NCBI GenBank assembly: GCA_963666865.1
Contig: OY763072.1
Span: 558,001 to 622,000, forward strand
Length of the DNA: 64,000 nt
Origin: Bin87 sp963666865
GTDB lineage: Bacteria > Chloroflexota > Dehalococcoidia > Lucifugimonadales > UBA3495
Direction: 5' to 3'
In this document: positions 7,644 to 16,331 of the stretch, piece by piece
How positions within the stretch are numbered: position 1 is the stretch's first letter
How the letters are laid out: every line of letters starts with the position of its first letter
The notes under the pieces: model-generated
Database searches by the model: none
The model's input: only the letters and a program-made list of their open reading frames with translations
What the model was told of the DNA's origin: nothing
Position numbers and translations under genes: made by a program

Positions 7644-8243
7644 ATGACAACCATAAAACCCCGGGCCGGCATCCGGCTGTCCGTCGTCGAGTTCCTTGAT
7701 CTGCCCGATACGGAAGACAAATGCAAGATGGAACTGGACGACGGAGAGTTGTACATAATGCCCAGGCCCCGACTCGTCCACAATTTCCTGTCCCTTTGGC
7801 TAGCGTGGCACGTCCTGAACTATCTTCAGAGTTTCGCGGAGCCGCCGGCCGACCTGTTCCAGGATGTCATCGTGGACCTGTTTTCGGATGGTCGTTATCT
7901 GTTTGCCCCTGACCTGACAATTGTGCTCCGGGAGCGTGAGGCGATTCTGGGCACCCTCATGGTCGCGGGCGCGCCGGACATCGTGGTGGAAGTCCTGTCC
8001 GACGACCGCAGCCGGGACCTGGTGTATAAGCGTCAGATATATGCAGAAGCGGGTGTGTTGGAATACTGGCCCATAGACCCGCGCAACGACACGGTGACTC
8101 AACTGGAGCTGCGCGACGGCGCATACGTGGAGCGGGGTGTGCTGGGCGCTGGCGGCGTACTGACCACACCCTTGCTGCCGGGGTTGGCGATACCGCTTGG
8201 AGATATTTTCAATCACCGCCGCCGTCCGCCGCGAGAGGAGTAG
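7644..8243 (+). CDS. Uma2 family putative endonuclease (tandem copy 2)
   Basis: 199 residues, the same length as the preceding copy, and most similar to it in the C-terminal half (QIYAEAGVLEYW, DPRNDT, LELRDGAYVER, TTPLLPGLAIPL). The N-terminal half has diverged more. The motif set is intact: MELDDGELYIM, APDLTIVL, GAPDIVVEVLSDDRSRDL, then a Lys in VYKRQIY. It probably shares a transcript with copy 1. The uneven divergence suggests either gene conversion of the 3' half or faster change in the N-terminal, probably specificity-bearing, half. Confidence 0.88.
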   Translation: MTTIKPRAGIRLSVVEFLDLPDTEDKCKMELDDGELYIMPRPRLVHNFLSLWLAWHVLNYLQSFAEPPADLFQDVIVDLFSDGRYLFAPDLTIVLREREAILGTLMVAGAPDIVVEVLSDDRSRDLVYKRQIYAEAGVLEYWPIDPRNDTVTQLELRDGAYVERGVLGAGGVLTTPLLPGLAIPLGDIFNHRRRPPREE

Positions 8244-8386
8244 CGAAATCAGGCCGTCCTGACCGTTCCGGTGTCCATCCTGCCGGATGCGGCAATCCAT
8301 AGCCGCGGCGCTTCCGTAAGCGTAGATATGTGAACTCCGGCGGAGCATCCAGCCCCGCAATCCGCATTACGGGAGCGTTGTCGCAA

Positions 8387-9838
8387 ATGACTGCCTGGAA
8401 ATCGGCGCGGCCTTGGCCCCTTGTCGTTGCCCCACTGCTGGCGTTGATCGTTTTAGGATGCGCTCCGGCTATGGAACCGGACGCAACGGAGACTCCGACC
8501 GCGACCGTTGCCGGGCTAGTTCCGGCGACTACAACGGCTCCCGCGCCAACGCCGACGGCCCTGGCGTCCCGGACGCTTCAGTCGGACAAGGGGCGCATCA
8601 CCGAACCCGATTTCACCCGGGAAGAACGGAACGGGCTGGTTGCCGGCAACAGCGCTTTCGCCCTGGATTTCTACCGCCGGCTTAGCGGCGACAGCGATGG
8701 CAACCTGTTCTTTTCGCCCTACAGCATATCGGTGGCGCTGGCGATGACCTATGCCGGCGCCGCCGGGGAAACTGCCGCACAGATGGCGGACACGCTCCAC
8801 TTCGACCTGCCGCCAGCACGTTTGCACACGGTGTTCAACGCTTTGGACCTGGAACTGGCAAAGGCGTCCCAGGACGGTGACGACCCACCGGAACTGAACA
8901 TCGCCAACGCACTGTGGGGACAGCAAGGCTACCAGTTTCGCCCGGAGTTCCTGGACACGGTGGCGGAAAACTACGGCGCCGGCCTGACGCAACTGGACTT
9001 CACCGAGGCGGATAGCCGGCAGCAGTCAGCGAAGGTCATCAACGGCTGGGTCAGTGAGGAGACTAACGGGAAAATCCCCACCATCGTCAGCCCGAGCCAC
9101 TTCGGATCCTGCGACCCTCCGCCATTGGATTGCACCCGCCTCGTTCTCACCAACGCCATTTATTTCAAGGGCAAGTGGGCAGAAGACTACGAATTTGATG
9201 AAAAGGACACCGAGGACGACTATTTCAACCTTGCCGACGGTGGCACGGTCAAGGTCCCCATGATGCGCCAGAAGCGCGAACTCAGGTATGCGGAGAGAGA
9301 CGACTATCAGGCGGTGCAACTGCCCTACCAGGGCCGCCGGCTGGCCATGGTCATATTCCTGCCGGCGGTCGGCAAGTTCGACGAGTTCGCGGACGGCCTG
9401 GACGCGAAAACGCTGAGTGGTCGTGGCGACGGTTGGAACGAGCGCGTGGTGGATCTCACTATGCCCCGTTTCAAGCTGGAAAAATCGGTTGATGCCAAAA
9501 GGGCTCTGCAACAACTGGGTATGACCGACGCCTTCAACCCCAACGTAGGCGGGGCGGATTTCTCGGGAATGGTAGATTTTTCAAGTCCCGCTTCGCCTGA
9601 TACGAGGCTCTCGATCAGCGACGTTCTGCACAAGGCATTCGTTGAAGTCAACGAAAAGGGAACCGAGGCCGCGGCGGCCACCGCCGTCATCGTCGCTTCA
9701 CCTGCATCCATGCCTCCGACACCCTTGCCGCCCGTGGTGATGGACGTTGACCGGCCGTTTATCTTCCTCATCCGCGACACCCGAACGGACGCCATCCTGT
9801 TCCTGGGCCGGGTTGCCGACCCCAGCGTGATTGAATGA
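8387..9838 (+). CDS. Serpin lipoprotein (serine protease inhibitor)
   Basis: 483 residues from ATG 8387. Residues 1-25 form a lipoprotein signal ending in LIVLGC (Cys25), followed by a Thr/Pro-rich tether to about residue 65. The serpin domain then runs to the end: NLFFSPYSISVALAMTYAGA, LVLTNAIYFKGKW, LPYQGRRLAMVIFLP, VDLTMPRFKLE and the C-terminal DRPFIFLIRDTRTDAILFLG (two pieces). The hinge region NEKGTEAAAATAV (about 422-434) has the small residues found in inhibitory serpins, so it should undergo the loop insertion needed for protease trapping. The reactive loop that follows is Pro/Ser-rich and the P1 residue is not certain. It is anchored outside the cytoplasmic membrane. Confidence 0.93.
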   Translation: MTAWKSARPWPLVVAPLLALIVLGCAPAMEPDATETPTATVAGLVPATTTAPAPTPTALASRTLQSDKGRITEPDFTREERNGLVAGNSAFALDFYRRLSGDSDGNLFFSPYSISVALAMTYAGAAGETAAQMADTLHFDLPPARLHTVFNALDLELAKASQDGDDPPELNIANALWGQQGYQFRPEFLDTVAENYGAGLTQLDFTEADSRQQSAKVINGWVSEETNGKIPTIVSPSHFGSCDPPPLDCTRLVLTNAIYFKGKWAEDYEFDEKDTEDDYFNLADGGTVKVPMMRQKRELRYAERDDYQAVQLPYQGRRLAMVIFLPAVGKFDEFADGLDAKTLSGRGDGWNERVVDLTMPRFKLEKSVDAKRALQQLGMTDAFNPNVGGADFSGMVDFSSPASPDTRLSISDVLHKAFVEVNEKGTEAAAATAVIVASPASMPPTPLPPVVMDVDRPFIFLIRDTRTDAILFLGRVADPSVIE

Positions 9839-9851
9839 CCTCCGCCGCGCT

Positions 9852-11102
9852 TTATGAAGAGGCGGGCACCGTCAGCACCGGCGTCCGCTCCCTCAAATAC
9901 CGTTCCGTTACGAAGGGGGAGCCGAAGCCGTATTCGTCGGCGCACTGGCGGACCAGGGCCAGTGTTTCGGCCCTGAGCGTCTGCGGGGCCGGTTCCGCGC
10001 CGCCGTCGATGATGCTGCGGATGAGGCGGCCGGCCAGGTCCTGCTTGGTGTCCGGGTGGCCGCAGATCCCCTCGTAGGCCACGCCGCCGCAGGTGGGGCA
10101 GTACCACCATTCCAAGGTCAGCACGGACCGGATGCCCAGGTCGGGCAGCTCCTCGAAAATCTCGTGGGCGGCATAGCGTCCGTAGTAGTCGCCGACGCCG
10201 GCGTGGTCCCGGCCGAACATATGGTGGGTGCAGCCCAGGTTCTTGCGGACCAGCGCGTGGAACACGGCCTCCCGGGGGCCGGCGTAGCGCATATCCCACA
10301 GCAGCGCGGTGGTGCGGTGAATGTCGTCGCGGAAGAAGCCGTTGGTACGCAGATTGTCGTGGGCCAGGACGATGGCCTCGTCGATGTAGTCGCCCTCCTT
10401 CTTCTCGCCGATGACCGCGCTGACCAGCACGCCGTCGGCCTGGGCTTCCAGGAACGCGCCCTTCATCAGGTACTCATGGCCGGAGTGGGGCACGTTGCGC
10501 GTCTGGTGGGCGACGGCACGCTGCCAGCCTATTTCCGCCAGCTCTGAACGCAGTTGCCGGGGCGTCCGCCAGTAGCGGTCGAAGGGCGGGTTGATGACCG
10601 GCTCGCAGACCAGCGTGATGTCACCGGCCACGAAGCGGTCGGCGTAGCCCAGGGTGCGCTGCACGCCGGGATGCGCCGGGTCGGTGGTGGCGTACACCCG
10701 CCGGGCCAGTTCGGTCAGGTCGGCGGCGAAAATCTCGGACACGTCCAGCGTCGCCAGCGGGTTGCCCTGGTGGGTGAGCAGAACAGTGTCGCCGACACGG
10801 ATCCCTTGACCAATCGGGCCGGCATTGCGCAGCTCCGCGTCGGCAACGTCCAGTACGATGGGGATGGGCCAGACGTAGCCGCTGGTCAGCCGCATCGTCT
10901 CCGACACCGCCGCCACGTCGGCGCTGTCCATGAACCCGATCAGCGGCGAGAAGAACCCGTAGGCGATGTTCACGCACTCGTGAGCAATCTGCTCGCGTAC
11001 TTCGATGGTTGGCAATTGGGCCAGGACATCGCGGTCGGGATGGGGATTGACCCGCTCCACCAACGCGCCGCCGTGGGGGGAGAGGCTGTTGTCAACGTTC
11101 AT
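9852..11102 (-). CDS. sat: Sulfate adenylyltransferase (ATP sulfurylase)
   Basis: 416 residues. It catalyses ATP + sulfate to APS + pyrophosphate, either the first step of sulfate activation or run in reverse to make ATP during sulfur oxidation. Visible motifs are QTRN (200-203) followed by HSGHE, GRDHAGVGDYYG (297-308), and a zinc-type cluster C335-x2-C338, C347 and H349 (CPTCGG and GICGHP). The length fits the prokaryotic monofunctional Sat family. It is convergent with the serpin gene, 13 bases apart. No APS reductase, APS kinase or sulfate transporter is seen in the window, so the direction of the reaction cannot be inferred. Confidence 0.96.
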   Translation of the reverse strand: MNVDNSLSPHGGALVERVNPHPDRDVLAQLPTIEVREQIAHECVNIAYGFFSPLIGFMDSADVAAVSETMRLTSGYVWPIPIVLDVADAELRNAGPIGQGIRVGDTVLLTHQGNPLATLDVSEIFAADLTELARRVYATTDPAHPGVQRTLGYADRFVAGDITLVCEPVINPPFDRYWRTPRQLRSELAEIGWQRAVAHQTRNVPHSGHEYLMKGAFLEAQADGVLVSAVIGEKKEGDYIDEAIVLAHDNLRTNGFFRDDIHRTTALLWDMRYAGPREAVFHALVRKNLGCTHHMFGRDHAGVGDYYGRYAAHEIFEELPDLGIRSVLTLEWWYCPTCGGVAYEGICGHPDTKQDLAGRLIRSIIDGGAEPAPQTLRAETLALVRQCADEYGFGSPFVTERYLRERTPVLTVPASS

Positions 11103-11207
11103 GGTTACGGCATTGTATCACCAGGTATTCCATCAGCAATTTGGGACGTGTTGACATGGCAGCCTTCCCATTTGGGTGGTCGGATCTTCTGGATCGTTTC
11201 GCGGCGT

Positions 11208-11236
11208 GTAGGGGCGGGTTTCAAACCCGCCCCTAC
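11208..11236. repeat. 29-bp palindrome, GTAGGGGCG family
   Basis: Arms of 14 bases (GTAGGGGCGGGTTT and its complement) around a single C. It lies in the 282-base gap between sat and the Cache lipoprotein gene; otherwise the gap holds only a TATAAT-like sequence at 11325 and no gene. Same outer arms as the copies at 6990, 13920 and 32909. Confidence 0.9.
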
Positions 11237-11384
11237 GTGAGGACAAACCACCTAAAACGGAACGCTACCCAGAGCCGCCAAGTCTGCGCTCGCATATCCA
11301 CGCCAGCCCACGCGCTGCCCGCTTTATAATAATTACGAAGCGGCATAACTTGACCTGGAGATATATCTCACGGGGAGCGCGATC

Positions 11385-11879
11385 ATGACAGTGTTGATTG
11401 AGATGAAACGGAACGGAGTACGGCGCTTGCTAACGCTGATAGCTGTTGGGCTGTTGCTCGCGGCCTTTGCCTGTGGGCAGACGGCGGCGGACAAGTCCGA
11501 CCCGCCGGCGTACACTCAGGCGCTGGTCAAGGAGGCGATGGAACGATACGAGAAAGACGGGCGCGAAAAGACCCTGGCTTACTACAACAGCGACGCCAGC
11601 AGGGATGGAGAATGGTACGTTTTTATCTTTGACGGCAGCGGCGAGATGATCGCTCACTTCAATCAGGACCTAGTGGGCCAAAACCTGAACGAGGAAATGG
11701 GCATCGATACTACGGGGAGAGCCTTCGGCCCTGAATTTCTGACCGCTACCAGTGATGGCAAATGGGCGTCCTACGTTTTTCATAATCCGGTCACCAATGC
11801 GGAAGGCCAGAAACATTCCTGGATTGTCAAAGGCAGTGACGTGTTCTTTGGCGCCGGCTGGTACGAAGGCATCCAGTAA
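11385..11879 (+). CDS. Secreted Cache-domain protein
   Basis: 164 residues; GGGGAG lies 8 bases before the ATG at 11385. An N-terminal hydrophobic segment (LLTLIAVGLLLAAFAC) ends in Cys-Gly-Gln, a possible though atypical lipobox. The rest matches a single Cache domain: an entry helix (ALVKEAMERYEKDG), TLAYYNSD, EWYVFIFDGSGEMIAHFNQD, GQNLNEEMGIDTTGRAFG, then YVFHNP and a final GAGWYEG. Cache domains bind small organic ligands outside the cell, usually fused to receptors or kinases. Here the domain stands alone, so it may act as a free or anchored ligand-binding protein. A strong terminator follows. Confidence 0.8.
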   Translation: MTVLIEMKRNGVRRLLTLIAVGLLLAAFACGQTAADKSDPPAYTQALVKEAMERYEKDGREKTLAYYNSDASRDGEWYVFIFDGSGEMIAHFNQDLVGQNLNEEMGIDTTGRAFGPEFLTATSDGKWASYVFHNPVTNAEGQKHSWIVKGSDVFFGAGWYEGIQ

Positions 11880-11914
11880 CGACCCAAACCACAGGGTTGG
11901 TTGTGACCGCTAAA

Positions 11915-11946
11915 GCCCTCTCCATTTTTTGGAGAGGGCCTTTTTT
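11915..11946 (+). terminator. Intrinsic terminator
   Basis: GCCCTCTCC (11915-11923) and GGAGAGGGC (11931-11939) form a perfect 9-bp stem with a T-rich loop, followed by six T at 11941-11946. It closes the Cache lipoprotein transcript. Confidence 0.9.
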
Positions 11947-12078
11947 CTGCCAGGTTCCGCCGTGACGTGAGAAGAAAGACTTTTGTCAATGTTCATGGCG
12001 TCGCCAATCCGCCGGGCCGTTTCCGCCGTAATAGGGCACAAGCGATCGCGAATTTGAAGGAACGAGGGGAGAAACGTT

Positions 12079-13893
12079 ATGAATTCGCTATCAGGAATCC
12101 GTACTGCGGCGCTGGCGGTAGTGTCGCTGGTTGCCGTGACCGCCCTGGCCTGCGGTGGGTCAGCGGAGGTTCCAGCAGCTCCAGCGGCCCAGCCCGCCGC
12201 CGCGCCGGCGTCGAGTTCGTCGGGGCAGACCGGTTCGTCGGGCACGGCCAGCACGGCCCAGCGCATAGCAGCGACGCGGGCCGCGCCGCAAGCAGCATCC
12301 CGGAATACCAGCCCGGCATCCGCTCCGGCGGCAACAATGGCGCCCGCGGCCGCAGCCGGGCCGCAAGGGCCGCCCGGCCGGCCCGGGCCGCAAGGCGTGG
12401 CGGGCACGGCCCTGGCCCCCGTCATGCCGGCGCAGCCGCAGAGCGCTCCCGCGTCGGGCGGCCCGGTCATCCCTCCGGAATCGGGCGGCACCCACAACCC
12501 CAACGACGGCGCCTATCCGCTGACCTACTACGAACACTACGGCGTCAACCCCTTCATCGACGCCGACGAGGACCCGCTGTCCACCTTCGCCCTGGACGGG
12601 GATACGGCGTCCTATGAAATCCTGAAGCAGTACCTGCGCGACGGATACCTGGTTGAGCCGGACGCGGTGCGTGTCGAAGAGTACGTCAACAGCCTGCCCC
12701 AGGGCTATCCGCCGGCCGATACCGCGCTGGGGCTGCACCTGGACGCCGGTCCGGCTCCGTTTGGCGATGAGGGATACAAGCTGCTCCGCGTGGGCGTGAG
12801 CAACCCCGTGCCCACCGACGACCGCGATCCGGTGTCGCTGGTGTTCGTGGTGGACGTATCCGGCTCCATGGAGGCGGACAACCGGCTGGGTTTGGCCAAG
12901 GAGGTCATCTACGGCATCTCCGAGCAGATGATTCCCGGCGACCGGGCCGCCATCGTAACCTACGCCAATGACGTGCGCGTGGCCCGGGACTTCACCGGCG
13001 GCGATAACGCCAGGGACATTGTCGGCACGGCCCGACAGCTGCGTCCGGGCGGCAGCACCTACGCCGAGGCCGGGCTGACCCTGGCCTACCAGTTGGCCTT
13101 GGCAGAAATGGACCGGGGACGCAAGGCGCGACTGGTACTCCTGTCCGACGGCGTGGCCAACGTGGGAGAAACCGGCCCCGACTCCATCCTCAAAGTCGTG
13201 GACGAGTACGCCCAGCGCAACGCCACCCTGACCACCATCGGCGTCGGCATTACCGGCAACTACAACGACGTCCTGATGGAGGTCCTGGCCAACCGGGGCA
13301 ACGGCACCTATCACTACCTGGCCAACCGCGATGCCGCGGCGCGGTTCCTAGAGGAAAGCGCGGCCGGGATCTTCGTCGAGACGGCCCGGGACGCCCGCAT
13401 CCAGGTCGAATTCAACCCGGACGTGGTTCGCAAGTACCGCCTCATCGGTTACGAAAACCGGGCGGTGGCCGACGAGGACTTCCGGGACGACACGCTGGAC
13501 TTCGGCGAGGTGGGCTTCGCCCGAGACGTGTCCGCGCTGTACGAACTGCGGCTGTTTGACGATGTTCCCGACGAAGCGGTAATGGCCACCGCCCGCCTGC
13601 GCTGGCGCGACCCACAAAACCGGCAGGTCATCGAGCTGTCGCAGGAGATCACCAACGGCGAAACGGTTGCCGAACTGTCCGCCACCAATCCGTACTTCCG
13701 GCAAGCGGCCGCTGCTGCCGAGTTCGCCGAGCTGCTGCGGGAGTCGTTCTGGGCGCAGTGCGGCAGCCTGGATGCCGTGCTGACGCTGCTGGACGCCGTC
13801 GAGTCAGAGCTGGGCGAGAACCGGAGCTACCTTGAGCTGCGGGACCTGGTGGTCAGCGCGGACGGGCATTTCGAGCCGACGTGCAAGAATTGA
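12079..13893 (+). CDS. VWA-domain lipoprotein, YfbK family
   Basis: 604 residues. A signal segment ends at Cys25 (VTALAC). A long Ala/Pro/Ser linker follows, with five collagen-like triplets near residues 94-108 (GPQGPPGRPGPQ). The YfbK-type N-terminal domain comes next (NPFIDADEDPLSTFALDGD, then TASYEILKQYL). The von Willebrand A domain starts near residue 250 with the metal site DVSGSM (D259, S261, S263) and continues through GGSTYAEAGL and VLLSDGVANVG. The last ~130 residues fit the C-terminal DUF3520-like region. The role is probably metal-dependent protein binding at the cell surface. The gene stands alone. Confidence 0.88.
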   Translation: MNSLSGIRTAALAVVSLVAVTALACGGSAEVPAAPAAQPAAAPASSSSGQTGSSGTASTAQRIAATRAAPQAASRNTSPASAPAATMAPAAAAGPQGPPGRPGPQGVAGTALAPVMPAQPQSAPASGGPVIPPESGGTHNPNDGAYPLTYYEHYGVNPFIDADEDPLSTFALDGDTASYEILKQYLRDGYLVEPDAVRVEEYVNSLPQGYPPADTALGLHLDAGPAPFGDEGYKLLRVGVSNPVPTDDRDPVSLVFVVDVSGSMEADNRLGLAKEVIYGISEQMIPGDRAAIVTYANDVRVARDFTGGDNARDIVGTARQLRPGGSTYAEAGLTLAYQLALAEMDRGRKARLVLLSDGVANVGETGPDSILKVVDEYAQRNATLTTIGVGITGNYNDVLMEVLANRGNGTYHYLANRDAAARFLEESAAGIFVETARDARIQVEFNPDVVRKYRLIGYENRAVADEDFRDDTLDFGEVGFARDVSALYELRLFDDVPDEAVMATARLRWRDPQNRQVIELSQEITNGETVAELSATNPYFRQAAAAAEFAELLRESFWAQCGSLDAVLTLLDAVESELGENRSYLELRDLVVSADGHFEPTCKN

Positions 13894-13919
13894 TGACAAG
13901 GATGATGGTTTCTACCAGC

Positions 13920-13947
13920 GTAGGGGCGACGCATGCGTCGCCCCTAC
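13920..13947. repeat. Perfect 28-bp palindrome, GTAGGGGCG family
   Basis: The same outer arms as the other copies around the core ACGCATGCGT. It sits between the convergent VWA and enoyl-CoA hydratase genes. Confidence 0.9.
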
Positions 13948-13967
13948 AATACCAGCGGCGCCCGTGT

Positions 13968-14792
13968 TTAGTAGTCCCGATACTCGGCGGCGCGCTTTTC
14001 GCGGAAGGCCGCGACTCCTTCCACATGGTCGTGGGAGGTCAGGGTGATGGTTTCCCCGGCGGCGGCCATCTTCATCGCCGTTTCCAGGTCGAACTCCAGT
14101 CCTTTGTACAGCATCATCTTGGACAGGCGGATGGCGATGGGCGGCCCGGCGGCGATGCGCTCCGCCATTGCCAGCGTGGTGGCTTCCAGATCCTCTTCGT
14201 CCACCAGCCGGTTGAGGAAGCCCAGACGGTAGGCGTCTTCCGCTTCCAGGAACTCGCCGGTGAACAGCATCTCGGCGGCCCGGCCCAGGCTGCCCATGGT
14301 GCGGGGGTAAAGCCAAGTGCCGCCGAAGCCGGGGAACAGGCCGATACGGACGTAGGCCGACATGAAACGCGACCGAGGCGTGCCGATGCGGATGTCGCAG
14401 GCGCAGGCCAGATCCAGACCGGCCCCGGTGGCGACGCCGTTGACCATGGCGATGACCGGCTTCTCGCAGCGCTGCACGCCGAGGATCATGTCCTGGGCCA
14501 GCCGGAAACTGCGCCGAACCTGGTCGGCGTTGCCGGAAGTCCACCCGCTGCCGTTGCCGTTGGTGGAACCGCCCAGCTGGTTCATGTCGCCGCCGGCGCA
14601 AAAGGCGCGACCGGCGCCGGTGATAACCAGCACGCGCACGTCGGGGTCGGCGTCGGCCTGAGCCACGGCGTCGGCGATTTCCACCTGCATCTGATCGTTG
14701 ATGGCGTTGAGACGATCAGGGCGGTTCAGGGTGAGCCGCGCGATGTTGCTATCGGGGTCCGACTGGTAAAGGATGAGTTCGTATTCGCGCAT
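13968..14792 (-). CDS. Enoyl-CoA hydratase/isomerase family protein
   Basis: 274 residues of the crotonase superfamily, acting on acyl-CoA thioesters. Visible: ARLTLNRPDRLNAIND, the oxyanion-hole segment GRAFCAGGDMNQLGG, and the second one VNGVATGAGLDLACACDIRI. The first of the two catalytic glutamates of classical hydratases is replaced (FMSAYVRIGLFPGFGG has Tyr in that place), while the second is kept in AAEMLFTGE. This pattern is common in isomerase or other side-branch members, so hydration of crotonyl-CoA should not be assumed. It is monocistronic as far as the window shows. Confidence 0.9.
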   Translation of the reverse strand: MREYELILYQSDPDSNIARLTLNRPDRLNAINDQMQVEIADAVAQADADPDVRVLVITGAGRAFCAGGDMNQLGGSTNGNGSGWTSGNADQVRRSFRLAQDMILGVQRCEKPVIAMVNGVATGAGLDLACACDIRIGTPRSRFMSAYVRIGLFPGFGGTWLYPRTMGSLGRAAEMLFTGEFLEAEDAYRLGFLNRLVDEEDLEATTLAMAERIAAGPPIAIRLSKMMLYKGLEFDLETAMKMAAAGETITLTSHDHVEGVAAFREKRAAEYRDY

Positions 14793-14901
14793 AAAAGCGC
14801 CCTCCTCTTATGGCTACGGCGAATAATTATAGCATGACCACCGCGATGCAGTTGGCTGGTATGGGCTATAATGCGCTCATGCCACTTACGCAGTTTCGCT
14901 G

Positions 14902-15390
14902 ATGACTTACGACCGAAATGCAGTTGCCGCCGCCGTTGCCCGGGGGCTTGGCGCCGCGCGTGACCATGCACAGCCGAACGACGCCGGCAAGCAACCCGAG
15001 GACTATGCCCGTCTGGGGGAGGCTCTTCGCGTTAGCGCGTGGCGTCATCTGGGCGAAAACGATCCCGATAGTTTGCCACAAGCATCCAACAAGGTCTGGG
15101 GGATGGTTGCAGAGACCATCAAAGCCGTCAGCGCCCACCACGGCGGCTTTATCCACGCCCATCGTTCGTTTCTCCTGATAATGCGCGAACTGTCTGAATT
15201 GGCGCGCGGCGAGGGCGATATTGCTACCGCGGCGTGGCTGAACATCGCATTCGACACAGCTCGCGCTTTACACTCCAATTTCTACGAGGACGAAAAATCC
15301 ACAAACGAAGTGGCCGACGGTTTGCAGTTGTCTGAACAATTGTCGGAACGACTCTACGAACTGTTCTGGCCGGAGCGGCCGGCCCTTTGA
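14902..15390 (+). CDS. PaREP1/HEPN-like helical protein
   Basis: 162 residues, all-helical by composition. The stretch SNKVWGMVAETIKAVSAHHG, then FIHAHRS and later AFDTARALHSNFYED, matches the pattern of PaREP1-family proteins, which belong to the HEPN-like fold. A paralogue at 33857-34216 shares the same core (KGWGAAAQMMKAVAE, HGRHRHF, ASLLHENFYED). The biochemical role of the family is unknown. The NYN nuclease gene starts about 60 bases downstream on the same strand, so a joint RNA-related role is possible but only inferred. Confidence 0.65.
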   Translation: MTYDRNAVAAAVARGLGAARDHAQPNDAGKQPEDYARLGEALRVSAWRHLGENDPDSLPQASNKVWGMVAETIKAVSAHHGGFIHAHRSFLLIMRELSELARGEGDIATAAWLNIAFDTARALHSNFYEDEKSTNEVADGLQLSEQLSERLYELFWPERPAL

Positions 15391-15451
15391 GCATCAGCGG
15401 GTGTCGCGCCAGAGGAACATAGCCATCACTACTATCACGGAGGTGTCTAAA

Positions 15452-16330
15452 TTGGAAGATTCAGCCAACGGAGTATTAATCGCCATTGACTGGGAAAACA
15501 TTCGCCGAGGGGCGCAGTTGTATCAGAAGAGTGTCACCCCGCAGGCGTTATTTGAGGCAATGTCTAACGTCGGGCAGGTATTTGGGGATGTATTGGGCGG
15601 CAAGGCTTTCGGCGACTGGAGCCTCCGTCCTGATGATGGCACTGCCTTCACCCAGGCCGGCCTCACCTTGTACCACGCTCCTCGGACCATGGCCGGCAAG
15701 GACCGCAGCGACCCATCAATCCTGCTGGAAGTGTACGATTGGCTGCGCGACCGGGACGACTGCCACGTAGTCATCCTCGGTTCGGGGGATTCCGATTACC
15801 AGGTGCTGGTGGACCGGGCCCGGGGCATGGGCCGCCGAGTCATCCTCTGCGCGTTCAGCCAGTCAGTGGCCCGGGATATGTTAGCGGTGGCCCCCTTGTT
15901 CCCCCTGGAAGCGGAGCTGGGTATCCAGCTGGCTGAACACGGGGACGTGGATGTGCAGCTGCCCACGCCTGAAGAACAAGAAGAAGCCTTCCAGGACGTG
16001 CTCCACACTTTCATCAGGGAGATGAGCAAACTGGAAGGCCGCATGAACTTTGTGGGCTACAGTATGTTGTGCAACCAGTGGATGCTGGACTGGGGGATTG
16101 CCTGGAACGAGTATGAGTGCCGACGGCTGGTGGAAGACTGGCTGTATGACGGCATCGTCGAGCGCCACGACGTACCCAACCCCAACAATCCGCAGTACCC
16201 CACCTCGGCGGTGCGCCTGGTCCGCACCCACGAAATCGTGCGCGACGCCCTGGGCTTGAACCGTCCGGCCATCGCTAACCCGGTGGTCTCTTTCGATCAG
16301 ACCCAACCCTACTACGACGCGGAGCGATAA
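15452..16330 (+). CDS. NYN/PIN-like ribonuclease domain protein
   Basis: 292 residues if translation begins at TTG 15452, chosen because GGAGGTG lies 6 bases upstream; a GTG at 15401 without such a site is the alternative. The N-terminal ~150 residues form a NYN (LabA/DUF88) domain with conserved acidic residues: AIDWEN (D13), DRSDPSILLEVYDWL (D87) and ILGSGDSDYQVLV (D113, D115). These proteins are predicted metal-dependent RNases. The C-terminal half (VLHTFIREMSKLEG to VRLVRTHEIV) looks like a winged helix similar to OST-HTH/LOTUS modules often fused to NYN domains. It ends one base before the threonine synthase gene. Confidence 0.85.
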   Translation: MEDSANGVLIAIDWENIRRGAQLYQKSVTPQALFEAMSNVGQVFGDVLGGKAFGDWSLRPDDGTAFTQAGLTLYHAPRTMAGKDRSDPSILLEVYDWLRDRDDCHVVILGSGDSDYQVLVDRARGMGRRVILCAFSQSVARDMLAVAPLFPLEAELGIQLAEHGDVDVQLPTPEEQEEAFQDVLHTFIREMSKLEGRMNFVGYSMLCNQWMLDWGIAWNEYECRRLVEDWLYDGIVERHDVPNPNNPQYPTSAVRLVRTHEIVRDALGLNRPAIANPVVSFDQTQPYYDAER

Positions 16331-16331
16331 G

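Noticed and set aside
10056..11240. Plus-strand frames over the sat gene
   Set aside because: Antisense shadows of the strongly supported ATP sulfurylase.
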